This document shows positions 45,771 through 60,808 of a stretch of DNA of 64,000 bases, one piece after another. Source of the stretch: Eupeodes corollae (Eukaryota; Arthropoda; Insecta; Diptera; Syrphidae); NCBI RefSeq assembly GCF_945859685.1, contig NC_079149.1, positions 53,338,991 through 53,402,990 on the forward strand. The letters run 5' to 3'. The position numbers and the translations under genes were made by a program. The notes under the pieces are model-generated. The model searched no databases and was not told the DNA's origin. It was given only the letters and a program-made list of their open reading frames with translations. Each line of letters begins with the position of its first letter. The stretch's first letter is position 1.

Positions 45771-48700
45771 GATTTAAATTAATTTTTTAAATTATAAATT
45801 TGTACATTCAATCGCATCATCTGACAGTTTTCAAGTGTAAGCTGTCACTAAGGGATTTGGCAGATTGTTTTTTTAGTTAAATATTTTAAATAGGCGTATT
45901 CATTGAATATTTTATGTTTAACAAATGTAAATGCATCGCTGGCAAATGAACCTTAATATTTGAATAAATAATTTAAACAATTCCAGTCTTAAAAACTCAA
46001 TACCTGATGCCTAAAAGGTATACAAAATTATAATTTATAACGCATGTATATTTTGCTTCATAGTAAAATCAGACCACATTTTAATATAGGTACAATCATT
46101 TTTGTTCGTTTTTTTACTTAAAAAACCTCTTTCGTCTGATGACCACCACGACGAAAGAGATTACACATGAAAGAGCAAGTGGAGTATGTGGTGGATATGC
46201 CAGAAAGAAGTCCCAGTTTCTTGGATCACATAAATATTATTATAACATGACTTGAAGAAAAACTAGGACTGTGCTACTCTACTACCAAAAACCAGATATC
46301 AAGAGGCGACTCACGATGATGATGATAATGCTTCAGTGCACCTCCTCAACATCAATACACTTTGGTAGTTTTATTTTGTGTCTGTCTGGCTGGATGAGTT
46401 TTGTTGCGTTTACCTGCCGTAACCATTCAACTGGTTATAGAATGGATGAGTGGTGCTCTCTGCTCGGTTATAGCTTGGTTACCTTACCTGGTTCAATTAC
46501 TTGGATTTTTCTTCTTTTTTTTTTTCAAAACTCAAAGTAAGACCAAAGAATTAAAAAAAAAATTAAACCACGCATAGTGTGTTGGGTACATACAAAAAGT
46601 CTACAGGTATATAGACATTCTCAAGACATTCATAAGAGTCAATCTATATATACATAAGCGGCTATGTATTAGAGCAGCGAGTTTTTAATATGCTTCAAGA
46701 CATTTCGAAGTTGGCACACAATGTGAATATACAATTTATTGTATTGGTAGGTAGATGCTTTTTTTTAATGGAGTCTTAAGCGTCTCCGTTGTTGTCGGCT
46801 TTGAAACTATAACCAGCTGTTTGTTGACCTCAAAGAGTCATGGTTATGGCCACTGGGAAGCCATCATGATCAACTACACAACTTCTTTAGTTTAACCAAC
46901 CACTTCGTCGTCGATTATACGACTACGATGAAAAAGAAGAAAACAACGTCGAAGAAGAAGACGACGACGAAGACACGACGACGAAGACACGACAACAAAA
47001 CACCAGGATAAACAATATACAAATACAATACATAGCTGAACGAAGGAGCTGAATTTTGTGGCTAAAAAGGTTTTCCAACTCTTTTCCTGAGTTTTGTTCA
47101 TACTTCATGCACGATGAAGACGACTTTAGACGATGATGATGATGATTGTAATGATTGTACGATTATAATCACAACTTTAAATGTGGTGTTTAGTAGCAAG
47201 CGATTACACCATTTTTATTGTTACCATCAGGGAATAGTCATACTCTGTGTCTGTACCGATGTGTTTTTACAGGGTTGCTCAAGAAATATATAACAAAGAG
47301 TTCACACACACGGTCGGCTGATTTCTACTTCTGGTTTGGTATCAAGGTTGACACTCTCTCGCTTTAAATATCGGTTTAGTTGTTTTAAACCAAGTTCTAA
47401 GAAAAGTAAGAACATATAAAACCTAAACCAATAAACTTTTAAATATATGTATTTAGTACAAATCTAGATAAAAATTAACTGATTTATTAATTAAGTTATC
47501 TAATTGAAATTGCCCGTTTTATTAAAAATTTATTTTAATCAATAGTATAGTAGTATTTTACACGAATAACAAAAACAATATCCGCAGTAGGAATACTGCC
47601 GATAAAAGTTGAAGTAGAATCTTACTACAGATGCGTTTTTGGCATTTATACGAGTCTCGAATGGAATGATATTGCATTTGTATTTCGATGGCTGTGTTCT
47701 TTGAGTAGTTGTGCATTTAGAATCATATGTTTTCCATTGGCGAAAAAAAATCAATCTATTACTGTTGATATTATTTAGTTTTGTTAATGAAAATGGACTA
47801 ACTGGGCTTATTTTGAAGAGAAAACAATAGAAAAGATAATTAAGTTTTGATATGTTTCCACCAAAGTTTTATCTAGGTTTAGATTAAATAAATCTTGTTG
47901 GTGTTTCCAGCGCACATGTAGATTTAAAAATGATTAAGTTTGGCAGCACTTTCTAAAATGCAAATGGTGTTTCTATGTTTCTTATGAAGTCCAAGTGAGA
48001 TAGTTGATTCGTTATAAACAATGAAGAACTGAATAGTTCAGCACCATATAAGAATATGCTACCTACTTCATGTGCAATTTTGTTTTTTAATTTGATTAAA
48101 ATAACACTATATTTTTTGTACACAAACATGCAAATAAACAGACCATAATGCTTTTCTGTAAATCTAACTCCTCCACACAGGTTTTTCTTCACAAATTTTG
48201 AATCGACTCCGATCCCCGCTTATTTCAACTCGATTCAGTTCTATAAAGAATTGAGACGAGCTTCAAGCTCGCTTCAATACCACATGTTAATGTCTACGAA
48301 CAAACCCCTTCTCGAAGTTTTTATTTTATGTCAACGATGCAATTGTAAAATTAACTTTTTTTATAGAATCTCAATTTTCAGATGTTTTCTTACCATTTTT
48401 TCTTGAAAATTGTCCATTTCATTAGTTTGAGCTAGTTTCTTTTTTAAAATGAAAAAAAAAACGACTAAAATTTGTAATAAATCTCCGTTTTAAAAAAAAT
48501 ATGTAATTTAAGGTCCAATTGATCAATCGTGGTTCACTTTTCGTTCAGTTTGTTGAAGAGATTAAAGCACCTCACGGATGAAATTAACTGGACTCAATGT
48601 AAAAATTAAATTCTGAACTATTGTTTTGAATATGGAACAACGACTGACTTTGTATCGAATAAAAACAAATTTTTCTTCGCCTCGACGCACGATCGGTTTG

Positions 48701-50700
48701 GTCGCTCGAAACTTCTCTGGCTTACATGTGGGCCAATAGTCTTAATTGAAAAAAATTTCATATTAGATTTTCTATTTCGTGTAACAACCTTTTTTTTGTC
48801 TCATTCATTCAATACTAACAACTTGAGTCTAGAACAACTGCTAAGTATCGTATTAATTTAAATCTTTAGACAACAAGACAGAAAAGTTCAAATTTATTTT
48901 CATATTAACGTCTTGAGTCTGGGTGATTAGTTTCTGACTTAAATCATTTTTGCTAAACGTCAAAGATTTGTTCACAAACTTTGTGGATTAAAAAGTTGGT
49001 TTGACATTTTGCAATGTTTATTCGAATGTTTATGTAAACAGTTTTTAAACAATATACCGATGTTCATTGTTCATTCAAAATTCTGTTTTTATCGGAAAGG
49101 CAAAAGTTGATTATCATTTTCATCTTTAAATTTAGTTTTTAATCCAGAAATGTAGTCTAGTCCAAATAAATGAACACAATGTGAATGGTGCCTAATAAAG
49201 TAAGAATCATTCATTTTGTTTGTTTTATCAAGTACTGAATACGATTTTTTCACACATGGCGTGAATCGAACCGAACTAAACTACATATGAATGTGAACCA
49301 CTCACATAAGGTTTAGTACTCAGTTATATGATCGAGTTGGATTATAATTCGATTTTCAACTCAGCTTTTCCATCACTACATTAATTTTTTGCTCATTACT
49401 ACTGTCCATATAAAATGAGATTGGTAACATTGGAATCTGCAATTTTAGAGAAGAAGAGCGAAATATGATGTATGCCGAAAAACCGGAAGAATAAAATAGT
49501 GGCTCCATCTGTATTATAGAACTTTCTATATTCTGCATTAATGAAGATGTTTATTTATCTCTTTCCAACTAATGTGATATCACTTTATATTGCATCCTTT
49601 TTTTTCTGCAAATTTGAAAGTGCAAAAGAACTAAAATCCACCATTAACGTCATTTGAGAAACTGTCATAATTAGTATGTTTCGTTACATGACAAGAGTAC
49701 TTTTGATTTGTTTCTTCTTTAAATTGAATTGAAGTGGGAGCCTGATACCTTTTCTCAAACACTTGTAGACAAAATCTTATACCTACTGGAAGTTTTTATG
49801 TTGTACATAGAAGTTAACTGATTCAGAGAATATTGTAAGACCAGTGTCAGATTTAATTTCACACCCCTTAACAATAGTTAAACTACGATTATGGGAAGAC
49901 TCAAAAAGACTTTTAAAAAACGACCCTTTGGTAAGGAAGATACTTTTTGTTGGCAAGGACGGGAGCTGGTACACTCACAAATGTTTACCGAACGGACGGA
50001 CAGACAAAGGAACACACACAAAAAAAAAAATTATAGGTATTTAAACCTTTCATGTGTGCCACAAGTGAAAACAGGTTTTTGCTTCAACATACAAAAAAGA
50101 AAAATGTTCACTTACAAAAATGGATGGACAAAAAGTTCTGTTTCCTTTTTATTTTCGGAAGAAAAACAATTCGTGTTGTTATGAATATAAATCATTAAAG
50201 GTTCGGTTCTAAGCGTGATGCTGATAAGTGAAAGAGAAATTATTCTTATATGAAAACGGATTTTCAGTTAAAGAAATTAAAACCGAAAGTCATTTTAGTT
50301 TTAATTGTTACCACAAAATGTGTTGTTCTTTTTATGGGATTTTTATATACATAGTGTAATCCGATTAAAATTTTAAAGAAAACATAAGATAAAACTCTGC
50401 AATCAGGTTTTGCCTGAACTATGGTTAAAGATTTATAAAGCAATCTCTTTATGTATGTATGTATGTACATATGTAGATATAAAGACAAGTTACATAATTC
50501 TTATTCTATGACAGGGCAACAACGATGACCTGTAACTGAACTCGTTAAGCTATTAAAAGTTGTGAGAATTTTTTTTGAGCATCAAAGTTAGGTGAAAATT
50601 AGAGAATATAAAGCTAGTAAATAATTTGTTTAATCTTGCAATACAAATAATTTGAGAAAATGTTAGTAAAATTCTTATTCCCTGACCGTTTTAATTAATG
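45771..50700. other. Large non-coding region
   Basis: No gene recognised. GATGAT/GAC triplet tracts occur near 46311-46327, 46920-46990 and 47126-47150; the long frames over them are repetitive. A dispersed repeat piece lies at 48816-48900. CGGACGGACAGACAAAGG near 49994 sits in sequence open on the plus strand (49844-50184), but the translation has no recognisable domain. A (TATG)n microsatellite spans about 50451-50480. Confidence 0.5.
48816..48900 (+). repeat. Short dispersed repeat, copy A
   Basis: ACTAACAACTTGAGTCTAGA followed by ACAACTGCTAAGTATCGTAT matches 63786-63865, with further weak similarity through ACAAGACAG. Confidence 0.7.
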
Positions 50701-53700
50701 TTGTTACTTCCGGGACCGTCCAAGGCAAGAAGATACAATTCATCTGTCAAAATCACTTCTACTACAAACAGTGTTGCCATCTTTGAACTGATGATGTAGT
50801 CTCAACTGTCATATGCAATTGGCGTTTTTCTTTTTTAGTTCTTTTTTAGTTCAGAGCAGAGCTCGAACTGTCAAGAAAATAAATATGTTACTTTTTGAGC
50901 TTTGATAGTTCAGAGCTTCGAATTCGTGTTTCTTTTTTAGTTCTGAACATGTTCAGAGCACGCTCCGTGAGCTCAGAATAAAATAACAGAGTAAACGGAG
51001 TAAAATGCTGAACACAAACAATTTGATATTTGAAAGCCGGGAAATTAAAATAATGATCGTCAAAACAATAAAAATGGCGGAAGAGGCTAGTTGCTTTAGT
51101 GTAGAAGGAAAGATAATTTAGAAAAAATTAATTGCATATAGCAGGATGATTTAATTTTTCTGTTTCATCGCTAAGAAGATTTCATCATAAAAAAAAAAAA
51201 ACTTTAACTAATGAAAATGTTATTTTTTCGCGAATGTATTTTGAATAAAAAATGTCATCGAAATCACGTGTACATCTACATATACAATTTCTTTGCCTTA
51301 TTTTACTCACTGTATTATATTTTTTACTATAATTTCGTTTTAATTTTTAAAAAATCCGTTTTTTGCATTTGCGAAGCTGTCAATAAAGAAATTGTATAGT
51401 TCCTTATTAGAATCCAATATTGTATGCAAAACAATTTCAGAGATATATGAAATTTTTACTCAAAGAAGTGTCAAAAATATTATGGATTTTCTTGTATAAG
51501 TCTGAATTTCAAATACTATCATTATCAATTTCAAAAGTAAATTTTTTTAACTCGTATACCTACCTAAATAAATGTTTTTTTTTTTATTATTTATTAGTTA
51601 AAGAAATAAAATACCTACTGTGTTTTAAAAATAAGACAAATAAAATAACGGGTCCGAATCAACATTTCAGTGAAGTGATAGAGTGTGTAATGACAACATT
51701 CGTACTTTGACGTATCATCTCATTTTTTCAATAATTGAAGTAGTTATATTCTACTACTTCGAGCCGCTACTGAGTTTAATTGTCACTTTATTTGTTGATA
51801 GAATAGATTTTTGTATTCGTTTTATTTATTTGTTGGTTAAAAAGGATTGCAAATAATGTTTTTTTTTTATCGAGCGATTCAAAAGTCAAGAATATAAAAA
51901 TAAAAACAGAGGTCATTTTTGCAATGTTTTTGGCTAAATATTAATGCCAGGTTATAAATTCTACAAATACGTTTTTAGTTCAGAATTGATTTTAGTTTAA
52001 TTTAACACAAATATAATAAATTTAAAATAGGTACAAGGTCCTTACATTTTAAAAAAGAAATCGTATCTGTTATCCACTATCAGTGAGCTGTTTAACTTGC
52101 AAGTGTAAACCATTTCGATGAGTGATGATAAAATGTCAAATAATTGTACTAGACTTGTTCGATATCGTAAGTGGTAGGTAATAACAAATTCACGACGTAT
52201 GACTCGGTGAATGATGCGGTAATTCGGCCCCGAGTTTAAGATTTTTTTCTCTTTTACGCTGGGTTTTAAAAACAAAAAAATACTTCATAATTTCTATAAT
52301 TTAATCAGACATTTTTTGATAAGTTTTGAGTCATTTCTATTTAAAAATCTTATAAGACTGACCAACATGATAAAAGAGATAAGGTAAAATTGTTATTTAA
52401 CAATTTTTTTTAAACTATATGCAGGTATTGAAGTAAGCACTAAAATCCAATTTTATGACTCATTGAAAATATGTAATTTAGTACTTTTTTACTTTTATTT
52501 ATTTTCCTTTGAAAAAAAGTCGAAATGCAAAACTTTTTTTTTCTGAATAGAAAATCAAAAACAAACTTTCGAACTTAATGCATGACATGGATAATTTCCC
52601 TAGAGAAACCTACTTACAGTTTATTTTTTGTTTTCTTTAATAAATTCAAAAATCCAAATCGTGTCCTTTATGTATTACCTAAATTAAAACAGGTAGGAGA
52701 AGGTAGACAAGTAGGTAGATAGGTAGGTAAGGTATCTACATAATATCTACTTATACACGGTATTTACTCGTGTCTGAAAAGAAGGAATATCAAACCGGTT
52801 TCATCATCATCATCACCATTGGCAGAGGTAGGTACACATAAATATTCACATCGCAACGTAACCCAAGGAATTCAATCATAATTCCTGTCCAATACCAATT
52901 CTTCGAAAACACTCAACTGAATACCTACAAACATATATTGTTGTACACTTAGAACCAAAACCAAACGATACCAACCAGTTTTGGGCTTAAAATTAAAAAG
53001 CAAGAATAAAAATAAAAGGAAAACTCCATTCCATGGACTAAATTTAAACAAAAGATTACCTTGAGTATAAAATGATTAAAGGCTTTTTGAAAGCACGTGT
53101 TGCGTTCCGTTCGAAATCCAAAAGTGAATCATAAAATCCTTAAGATTGTTCAAACTTTAAGACAATTCTAAAATAAAAGACGAATATATCTTCTTTTTAT
53201 CCTAGAAGCACAAAACAAAAAAAGAAAATTTGAAAATCAAAAACAAACAAAAATTTGAGAAAATCCGACACAAAACAAAAACGCACAACAAATTTTTTCA
53301 ATGTCAAATTTTGCACATCATTTCACTCTCAACTCAACTCAATTCCGTTTTTCTTGTATTTCTTTTGTTGTTGGTACATTTATTACTTCTTATTCCGTAT
53401 TCACTTACTCTCAATAACTTTGTTTTGTTCTTCTTTTTGCAAAATGTTATGATTTTGTTTGTATTTTTATATTTTATTTTAATGATTATTAAATCCTTGT
53501 AAAATCATAAAAGAACAAAAAAATATAAAACAAGGCTATTACAACAGATACCGATATGAACAAAATAAAAAAAGGCACATAAACGATAAGAAGTAGAAAA
53601 GGAAAACGTAAGAAAATGCAAAATATTCGCAACGAAAAAGGGAACACACCAACAAAAAAAACACGTTATTTTAGATGTTGACAACAAAAATACAGTTTCA

Positions 53701-55892
53701 ATTTTTGTTAATCACTTTTTTATATTTTTACTTCTTTTTTTTTGTTTGTTTTTACATTTTACAAAAAGTGCATAGCAAAGCATAGAAGAGTAAACAAAAC
53801 AACAAAGGTACCTAGGTACGTACTTTATAGAAGATTGAGGACGAAGAGTAGATTATGCTTAGAGGACGCACGGCAACGGTAATAAAAGCGCGATATTTAA
53901 AACAAATTGACAAACACGACCGAAACCGAACTTCAACAAAAAAAAAGTGCTGAGGCTTGAACAAAATGCGGTGGCCGTGGCAGGCATTCGGAGTCGAACT
54001 CGAACAGTAACAGAAGACAAAAGGTGAAAAAATAAAGCAACAGACCAGAGCCGCAGCCGAACCGAACCGCGGCGTAACAAAATGTTGAAACTTGGAATTG
54101 GAATTGACGACGATGATGATGATGGTAGTGTATAGCGATGACGAGAAAAAAAAGAAAATGAGTAAAAATGATTTGGTGCCGTGCCGACAACAACGGCGAC
54201 AGCAAAAGAACACTCTCTGCAGGAGCGCAAGCGACAGGTAGCTTCAATAGAGACTTAAACAAAGAGGGAACGATCAACAGGTAGGCTTGCAGATAGTTAA
54301 GCAAGGCCGTAGCTATGGGAATAAATATTGAGAATGAGTGATTAAACAAATAGTTAAAATTACAAATTTGGAAAGTTAACACTGTCAAATTAGTTTGACG
54401 TTTTGTTTATTTTCATTTGTCAAGAGTTAAAATAAAAGGTGTGGAGATTGTATGTCTAATTTACAGAAAAGTTAAGGTGAGATGAAAATCTGAGATTCAG
54501 CCTTGTTTAAGGGGTATTTTACCAAAATACTACAGAATAAAAACAAATATTAAAATTTTAATATTAAAACAAAAGCATTTTGAACCAAAATAAAGAAACA
54601 TTTTTGACAGTCGGTATTTGTAATATGTAGATTCGCAGTTTTTCTAATAGGCGCAAGCATAGAAAGAAGTGGCGCGTTTTTATCTGTCAAATGTCAAAAA
54701 ATGTCACGTGAGATTGCGGGTTATTTAAAATGAAACCTGGGATTGAAAAAACCTTTGTTCCAGTTGCATCTTGCATGTACAATAAAACAATTTTAACAAA
54801 TTTAATTTCTGAGATGTACAAACTAAATTTTAAAAAAATGCGGTTTGTATTTTACTGTCGTAACTTTAAGACAGAGTTAAACGGAAATATTACATCATTA
54901 TGTCCTTTTCAAGGGTAATTTAATTTTGATAAAACAGTACGGATGTTGAATTAGGTTTGAGGTTATATAGAGGATAGTACATCAGATAAATAGCCGTTGG
55001 GTATTCTGGCGAGTATGTATCATTTACTGTAATTTTCTACTACAGTTTTATTAAATATAATGGACCCAACAATTCTTAAAATAAGAAAAAATAAGTTTGT
55101 CAAGTAAGAAATTAATAATGGATACTAAAGTTACTCCTTAAACCCTAACCAGGGTGCTGCATCACCTTGTACCTTATTTGATTGATAATATTTTTGGAGG
55201 CCCTCAAATTATAGTGTGTACTAAATTTGTTAAATAGAAGTTTTAATACAAATGTTTTGTTATTCTATTTAAATATTAATAAAAGTGAATAAAATAAATA
55301 TTACAAATGTATAAAAACTTTTATTTAATAAAAACCTTGAAATAAATAAGAAATGTCCACTCCAAATATGGATAGGTTTCTAGGGTAATCATAAACATAA
55401 ATGTTCAGTAAAAGTAAATGTTTTTTGATAACCGATAATTTAAAATTTAATAAGTATCGAATAAATGAAGCTTAATTTCATTAAACCTGTTTATATTAGA
55501 AGATATCAAATATTTCCATATTATGAGAAATATACACCAAACTTCTCTTTTTTGGAATCAGAAATATGAAAACACAATTTGTCGAATTAGATTTTTCAAG
55601 AAAAGAAATGCAAAGTTATTTAAATTGGTAAGTGAGAAAAAGTTAATTGTCTTTATGTTTCATTTTTCTGCTCTATTAATCTGTCTTAGAAAATTCTGAG
55701 AAATATAAACAAACCGATTAATTCACTTCAATAATGCTTAAGGCGTTGGTATTCATAGGCTTGTTTGTTCCGACCTTTAATTTTAAAACATCCCAATAAG
55801 TAAAATCGCGCAAAATTTTTAAGACCCTGGGTTTAACAATTTACTATTTATTAATTTGCTTAATATTTAGCAATTTACAAACTAGTAAATTG
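50701..55892. other. Large non-coding region
   Basis: No gene recognised. (TAGG)n-type tracts cover about 52690-52735 and (ATC)n about 52801-52819. 53230-54300 is rich in CAACAA, AAAAACA and GATGAT; frames here on both strands are compositional. AGTTCAGAGC/GCTCGAAC words cluster near 50850-50990, with partial palindromes and no identified role. Confidence 0.5.
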
Positions 55893-56158
55893 TATTACCC
55901 GTAGGGTGTGGTTATTGCTTTGGACTGTCATGCAAGGGTCCTGGGTTCAATCCCTGCCTGTGCCACCTAACTTGGAGGAATTGAAAAATTCTATAAGAGT
56001 AATTCTTGTCATGAAAAAGTGCTTTCTCAAATTAGCCTTTCGGATTCGGCATGTAAATTGTAAGTCCCTTTCATTACTGACAACATTACTCGCACACAGG
56101 AACGGTTGAGAGTTGTAAGTCACTAGGCCCTGGTTCTTCATGGAATGTTGCGCCAAAC
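55893..56158 (+). repeat. tRNA-derived SINE, copy 3
   Basis: The head reads GTGTGGTTATTGCTTTGGAC and the pol III B box is intact (GGGTTCAATCCC, about 55942-55953). Body blocks AGTAATTCTTGTCATG, AAGTGCTTTCTCAAA and ATTACTCGCACACAGGA are present. The segment ACTGCCTCTTGCGAGG found in copies 1 and 2 is shortened to a few bases. The 3' end has drifted to GGAATGTTGCGCCA. Confidence 0.88.
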
Positions 56159-58189
56159 AGACCAACGAATTAAAGTTCCTAACTGTTGACTGCACATTCC
56201 ATCCATTGCTCTTTTAAGAATAATTTCACAGGTGTCATATAAATTCAACAAATTAATAAAAGCTAAAATAGTCATTCTGTGAATTTAACTTTAGCGATAT
56301 GTTAAGTGATAGTAAGATGTCAAATTCGTTTATAAATAGTTAATTGAATTAAGCAATTTACTGAATCATTTATAATTGTCCGCCAATGTTGTTAAAAATC
56401 CTATGGCAAGTTCTTTATACAAAAAATGTCGATTACATGATTAGAAAATGATATGCACTAATGGTTATATATGGTTGCTGGGTTATCGTGGGGAGTTGCA
56501 TTGTTTAATAATTGTCCAATAATGCCTACAGCATTAAAATCACACCAAACATTAAAGCGTTTTGACTTTTGTTTGTTTCTCAATAATAACTTTCGGTTTT
56601 TCTATACCCTAAATACCAGAGTTTGACCTTAGTCAACAAGATGAAAATGAGTTTTATTTTCACACAGCGCATGATGTTTACTAACCCCGAAACTGTCAGC
56701 TGTCACATTGATATTTTTTTGCTTCCGCTGGCAATTTTGGAATTATAGGACAACTTTAACACATGTATTACCTTGCTTACTGAACGTAAAGAACAACAAT
56801 ACTCCTTCTATTTTATATTTCTAGCTACGGCCTTGCGCTGAGCAATAAGCATATGAGACACGATTTCAGATGTGTCCACAGTACACAGAAGACTAAGAGG
56901 GGTAAGAAATAAATATAAGCTAACTTATTTATTTATTTTATTTAATACGAAATTGTTTTTGTGTGTTTTCAACTTATTTATAAGTGTTGATGTGGTGTTG
57001 AAGCATGGGCAGCAATATGTTGTGTCAGAGTTTTTTTTGTTATGTTGTCTTGTCCACAGTAACAAACAAAACAATTGAACCACTTTTTATTTTTTCAGAT
57101 TTTATAGAAATAATATATAATTCTTGTAATTATTTTGCAATTTATAATTCCTTGAACTGTTACAAAAACAACTAAAAATAAATCGCATCAAAAGATATTA
57201 TTTAAAAAAAAATATTAACAAAACAAAAAAATACATATTCATATTATTGTTTCATGTAAATTAAGATCGAAGATTCGGCATGCCATTGGTAATAGATAAA
57301 CTTCCAATTTCTGATTCTTAATATTTGAATATTAATAAACAAACAGTGGTTATATTGTTTTGTCCGTCACTGTATATATACATATATATGCAGGAATAGT
57401 GTTTTTTTTTGGCAGCGGCAACATCAGGTAGTTTCGGTAGATACATACATACATTTATAGAGGTATGATGACGATGATGGCTTAAAATGAACAAATGTGA
57501 AACAATCGACTACAACGACAACACTGACAACAATACAGCAAAACAAAAAATTAAATAAAAAAAAAACTATCAAGTTTTATGTATTGGTTTATGTTTATGT
57601 ATTACCTAGAGACCCCTTAAACGTCAGATATTGTATTTGTATACATGTTTCCAAGAACCTTTGCGACTAATTTGCAGGTAGAAGTTTCTATAGGTTTTTT
57701 TGAGAGACCACATGCAAACTTTTAAGGCTAAATTTGTTTTTTGAGACACTAAGAGAAGTTCCAATATTTTGTTTCATTTTAAAGAAATTCGTGATAATAT
57801 ATTTAGATGAAAATAGTAGTCGTGCAATTTAACAAAACTGAGCGCCACTACCCGTAGATTTACTTAAAAGTACCTGTCTAGGTAGGTACCTATGTACATA
57901 TATATCTTGAAATTGTTAAAATTTAGTCTTGATTCCAATTAGAGCTTCGTTTGAAAAGAAAAATTAATATGTCTACCTACCTATTGCATACTGCAAATCT
58001 TGTAACGTTTGTGATTATTTTGATAACATTTGACAGTTCATTTTTTCTTTCAAGATTTGTTGTAATTTATAGAGTTATAGAGTTCGCTTATTGCGTTTTT
58101 CTTTTTCACAAATATTTATGTATATTATCAATGTCACTCCTCCACCACCACTTTATGATTTAAAATATTTATTTCAAGATAAGACTTGT
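56159..58189. other. Non-coding region
   Basis: No gene recognised; AT-rich, with TATATATACATATATATG near 57370 and CATACATACAT near 57443. The plus-strand open stretches 56872-57078 and 57951-58163 are hydrophobic by composition and lack motifs. Confidence 0.5.
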
Positions 58190-58775
58190 GTCCATGTTAT
58201 GCATTTCACTTATTGTGAATATACTCTGCGAAAGTGAATTTGGGTGTTCTACAATTCGTTATTGTGAATTAGGTTTCCGAACATGCAAATGGATGTTGAT
58301 GTTCTGTATTTCGGTTTATTTCATTTTTTTGAACGCATTCAAATCACATTTGTTATTTCTGTGAATTGATTTTTGATAACTTTCTTCTGCTAGGAATCTC
58401 AGGGAAGCAGCAAGATTTTGAATTAAAGGAATCGAAGAGGTGCTTTTTCCCTTAGAACATTTTAAAAAGCGTCTTTGCTTGTTCTAAAACTACAATAAAA
58501 GCTCAAAAGAGGAAATCAAGAATTTCCTTTATTTATCAGAACAATTCTACATAATTTTCTCACGCTTAGATACATTGTGTCAGTTAAATCCAATATATTT
58601 GATTTGTCTCCCAAAATTTGTCTTTTTATTTTTTCTCTTGAATTCTGCTTCCTTTTTTTAGTTCTGACAGTTCGAAGCAGTTGCGAAGTTTTCGAAATCG
58701 ATCGAATTGAAGAACATGCAATTTCATTTCAAATGAAATTGAAAAGTCAATTCACTTTCGATTGAAATTCGGAAA
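58190..58775 (+). repeat. Dispersed repeat, copy B
   Basis: This is the homologue of 37450-38040 in the same orientation. Relative to copy A it carries extra sequence near 58335-58350 and 58480-58525, and lacks about 60 bp before the GTTCTGACAGTTCGAAGCA block. The 62-codon open stretch near 58577 spans shared repeat sequence and is not conserved as an ORF in copy A. Confidence 0.85.
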
Positions 58776-60806
58776 TTGGGGTGACAAAAATTCTATCGAA
58801 GTAATTTTGTTTTTACCCTAAACTGACAAAAATTGCACTACTTTCCGATAACAATTAATTAACATCAATTGAGTTTCTAATTTTCGAGGATGGGAATAAA
58901 ATCAGGACTTAAATAATTGCTTTTATACATTTTAGCACTTAACTTGTCTCTTTGTGCGTGATAATTGGAATTAAAGTTCCGGTCACTGACTCCGAATTTC
59001 GATAGAAAATGTTTGCAGACGTTTCTGGTTCGTGTACTTTACCATCATACAAATTTTGAGTGTGTTGAAAAAATTGACAATGACAGTTCGAAGATTAGTA
59101 AAAGGGTGCGTTCATAAATAAATTTCGGTTGACAAGGCGTTTTTAGAAAATCCTTTATTTATTAAAGGATAACACTAACTTATTTTTTTTTTCTATCCAC
59201 GCGTCCCTGTTCTGTTCTATATATACTTGAATTTGGTCTATTGGGGTTCTAACAACATTATTTAAGCTTTTTTACGAACACAGTACGAGTTCGAGCTTAA
59301 GTTTATTTGAGTCTGAATATAAAGTTTAATTTTTGGTTGAAATTGAATTCCAATTATATTAAAATATTCTTCACGTTCAAATGAAATTTCAAAGATAGTG
59401 TCCATTCGTTTAAATTTGATTTCAGATTGGACGCAGTTTAAGTTTGAAAAACCAATGTGAAACCTATCTCATTTCCGAATTGAAATGTACAAATATAGTA
59501 GAGGTTAAACTTCGATTGGAAAGCTATTGGAATTATTTCCGAGATAGGCTTTGTTTGCAATTTTTTCTTGAGCTAGACAAGAGTCCTTCTATTAATTAAC
59601 CTCTTGTCCTTTTCTCGGCTTGAGAGTTCAAATCCCAAAATCAACTATTTAACTTTCTGTCTCTGCCAACGTATGTATGTTCTTCCTCTTTTCAACATAT
59701 TTATCAAAATTAATCAATAATATAAAAAAATCAATTGATAGTTGACAAAATTAAGAGTTAACTATAAAAGCAAATCAATTGATAGTTGATAAAACTGAAA
59801 GTTTGATATAATTACACAAAGCAATCCGATAAACTGTGAGTTCATAATCGTCAGTCTAACTAAGAACTGCATTATCTACATTCATAAAGTCAGATTTTCA
59901 ATCGAACCAACCTAACTAGACTGCAGTACCTACCGTCAGACTGTAGTTAATGTCGGGCAGTTTCTACAGTTACATTTGTTTGGCTGCTGAAAGAGGAGAA
60001 AGCGGGAACTTACTAGTAAGAATAAAGCGGAATTTACCTTCATGAAGAATGTATTTTTGGCAATATGCAATATTTTTTTTATTTTTTTTTCTATTTTTCT
60101 TTGCAAAATTTATTAAATTTTCTTTTCTTTCTCAGTAATCAAATCGAAAATCAAGTTTAGCAAAATTTGTTTGGCAGTTCTGACGTTTATGAACTTTGTT
60201 TAAATACAAATCTAATTATGTAAGGCCGTTTTGTTTACTGCAAACATTCTGCAATGTGAGTGCGTTCACAAATGCATTAAAAAAGAAATGCAATTGTACT
60301 AGAGCAGATTTTCTACGTTTGTAAATCCACCCAAACTGTTGTGACTGTTAAAATAATTTACAAAACTACATTTCAATGCTTATCAATTGACGTTAACAAA
60401 ATTGAATTCTTCGAATTTTTACAAAATACTGGGACAATTTTTTAATCTGGCTCATCTAATAAACTATACTTACTCACTCATTTATTCTTATAGGTTATGT
60501 ATATATCCAAATTCAACTCACCTGCAAAAGAAAAGAAAAAAGAAAACGTAATCTTATTAATTTAATTCGAAACAAATCAAATTTAAACGGTAAAATGTAA
60601 TTATAAGATTCAAACATTATATCGATTGAAAACATTAAAAAAAAAGAAATAAAATAGAATTTTCTATTTATTGATTATTCTAGTTTTTTTCTAGTTCCTT
60701 CGAAGTATTATAGGAATAGGAGTAACAAGTCCCATAATGGCTATAATTTTACCGTTGTGCGTTATAAAGATACATGCATTTATTTTTAATAAACATATTA
60801 TATACA
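58776..60806. other. Non-coding region
   Basis: No gene recognised. TCAATTGATAGTTGA(C/T)AAAA occurs twice near 59732 and 59777, a short local duplication. The rest is AT-rich unique-looking sequence. Confidence 0.5.
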
Positions 60807-60808
60807 TA

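Noticed and set aside
49844..50184. Plus-strand ORF pair around CGGACGGACAGAC
   Set aside because: Two frames are open over the same stretch, with no domain; it resembles repeat-associated sequence.
53812..54388. Three overlapping minus-strand frames of 123-151 codons
   Set aside because: Low-complexity Ser/Phe/Cys-rich translations over CAACAA and GATGAT repeats; no motif and no preferred frame.
55942..55965. Possible tRNA gene (GGGTTCAATCCC B box)
   Set aside because: The same head with an attached body and tail occurs four times in the window; it is a SINE, not a tRNA gene.
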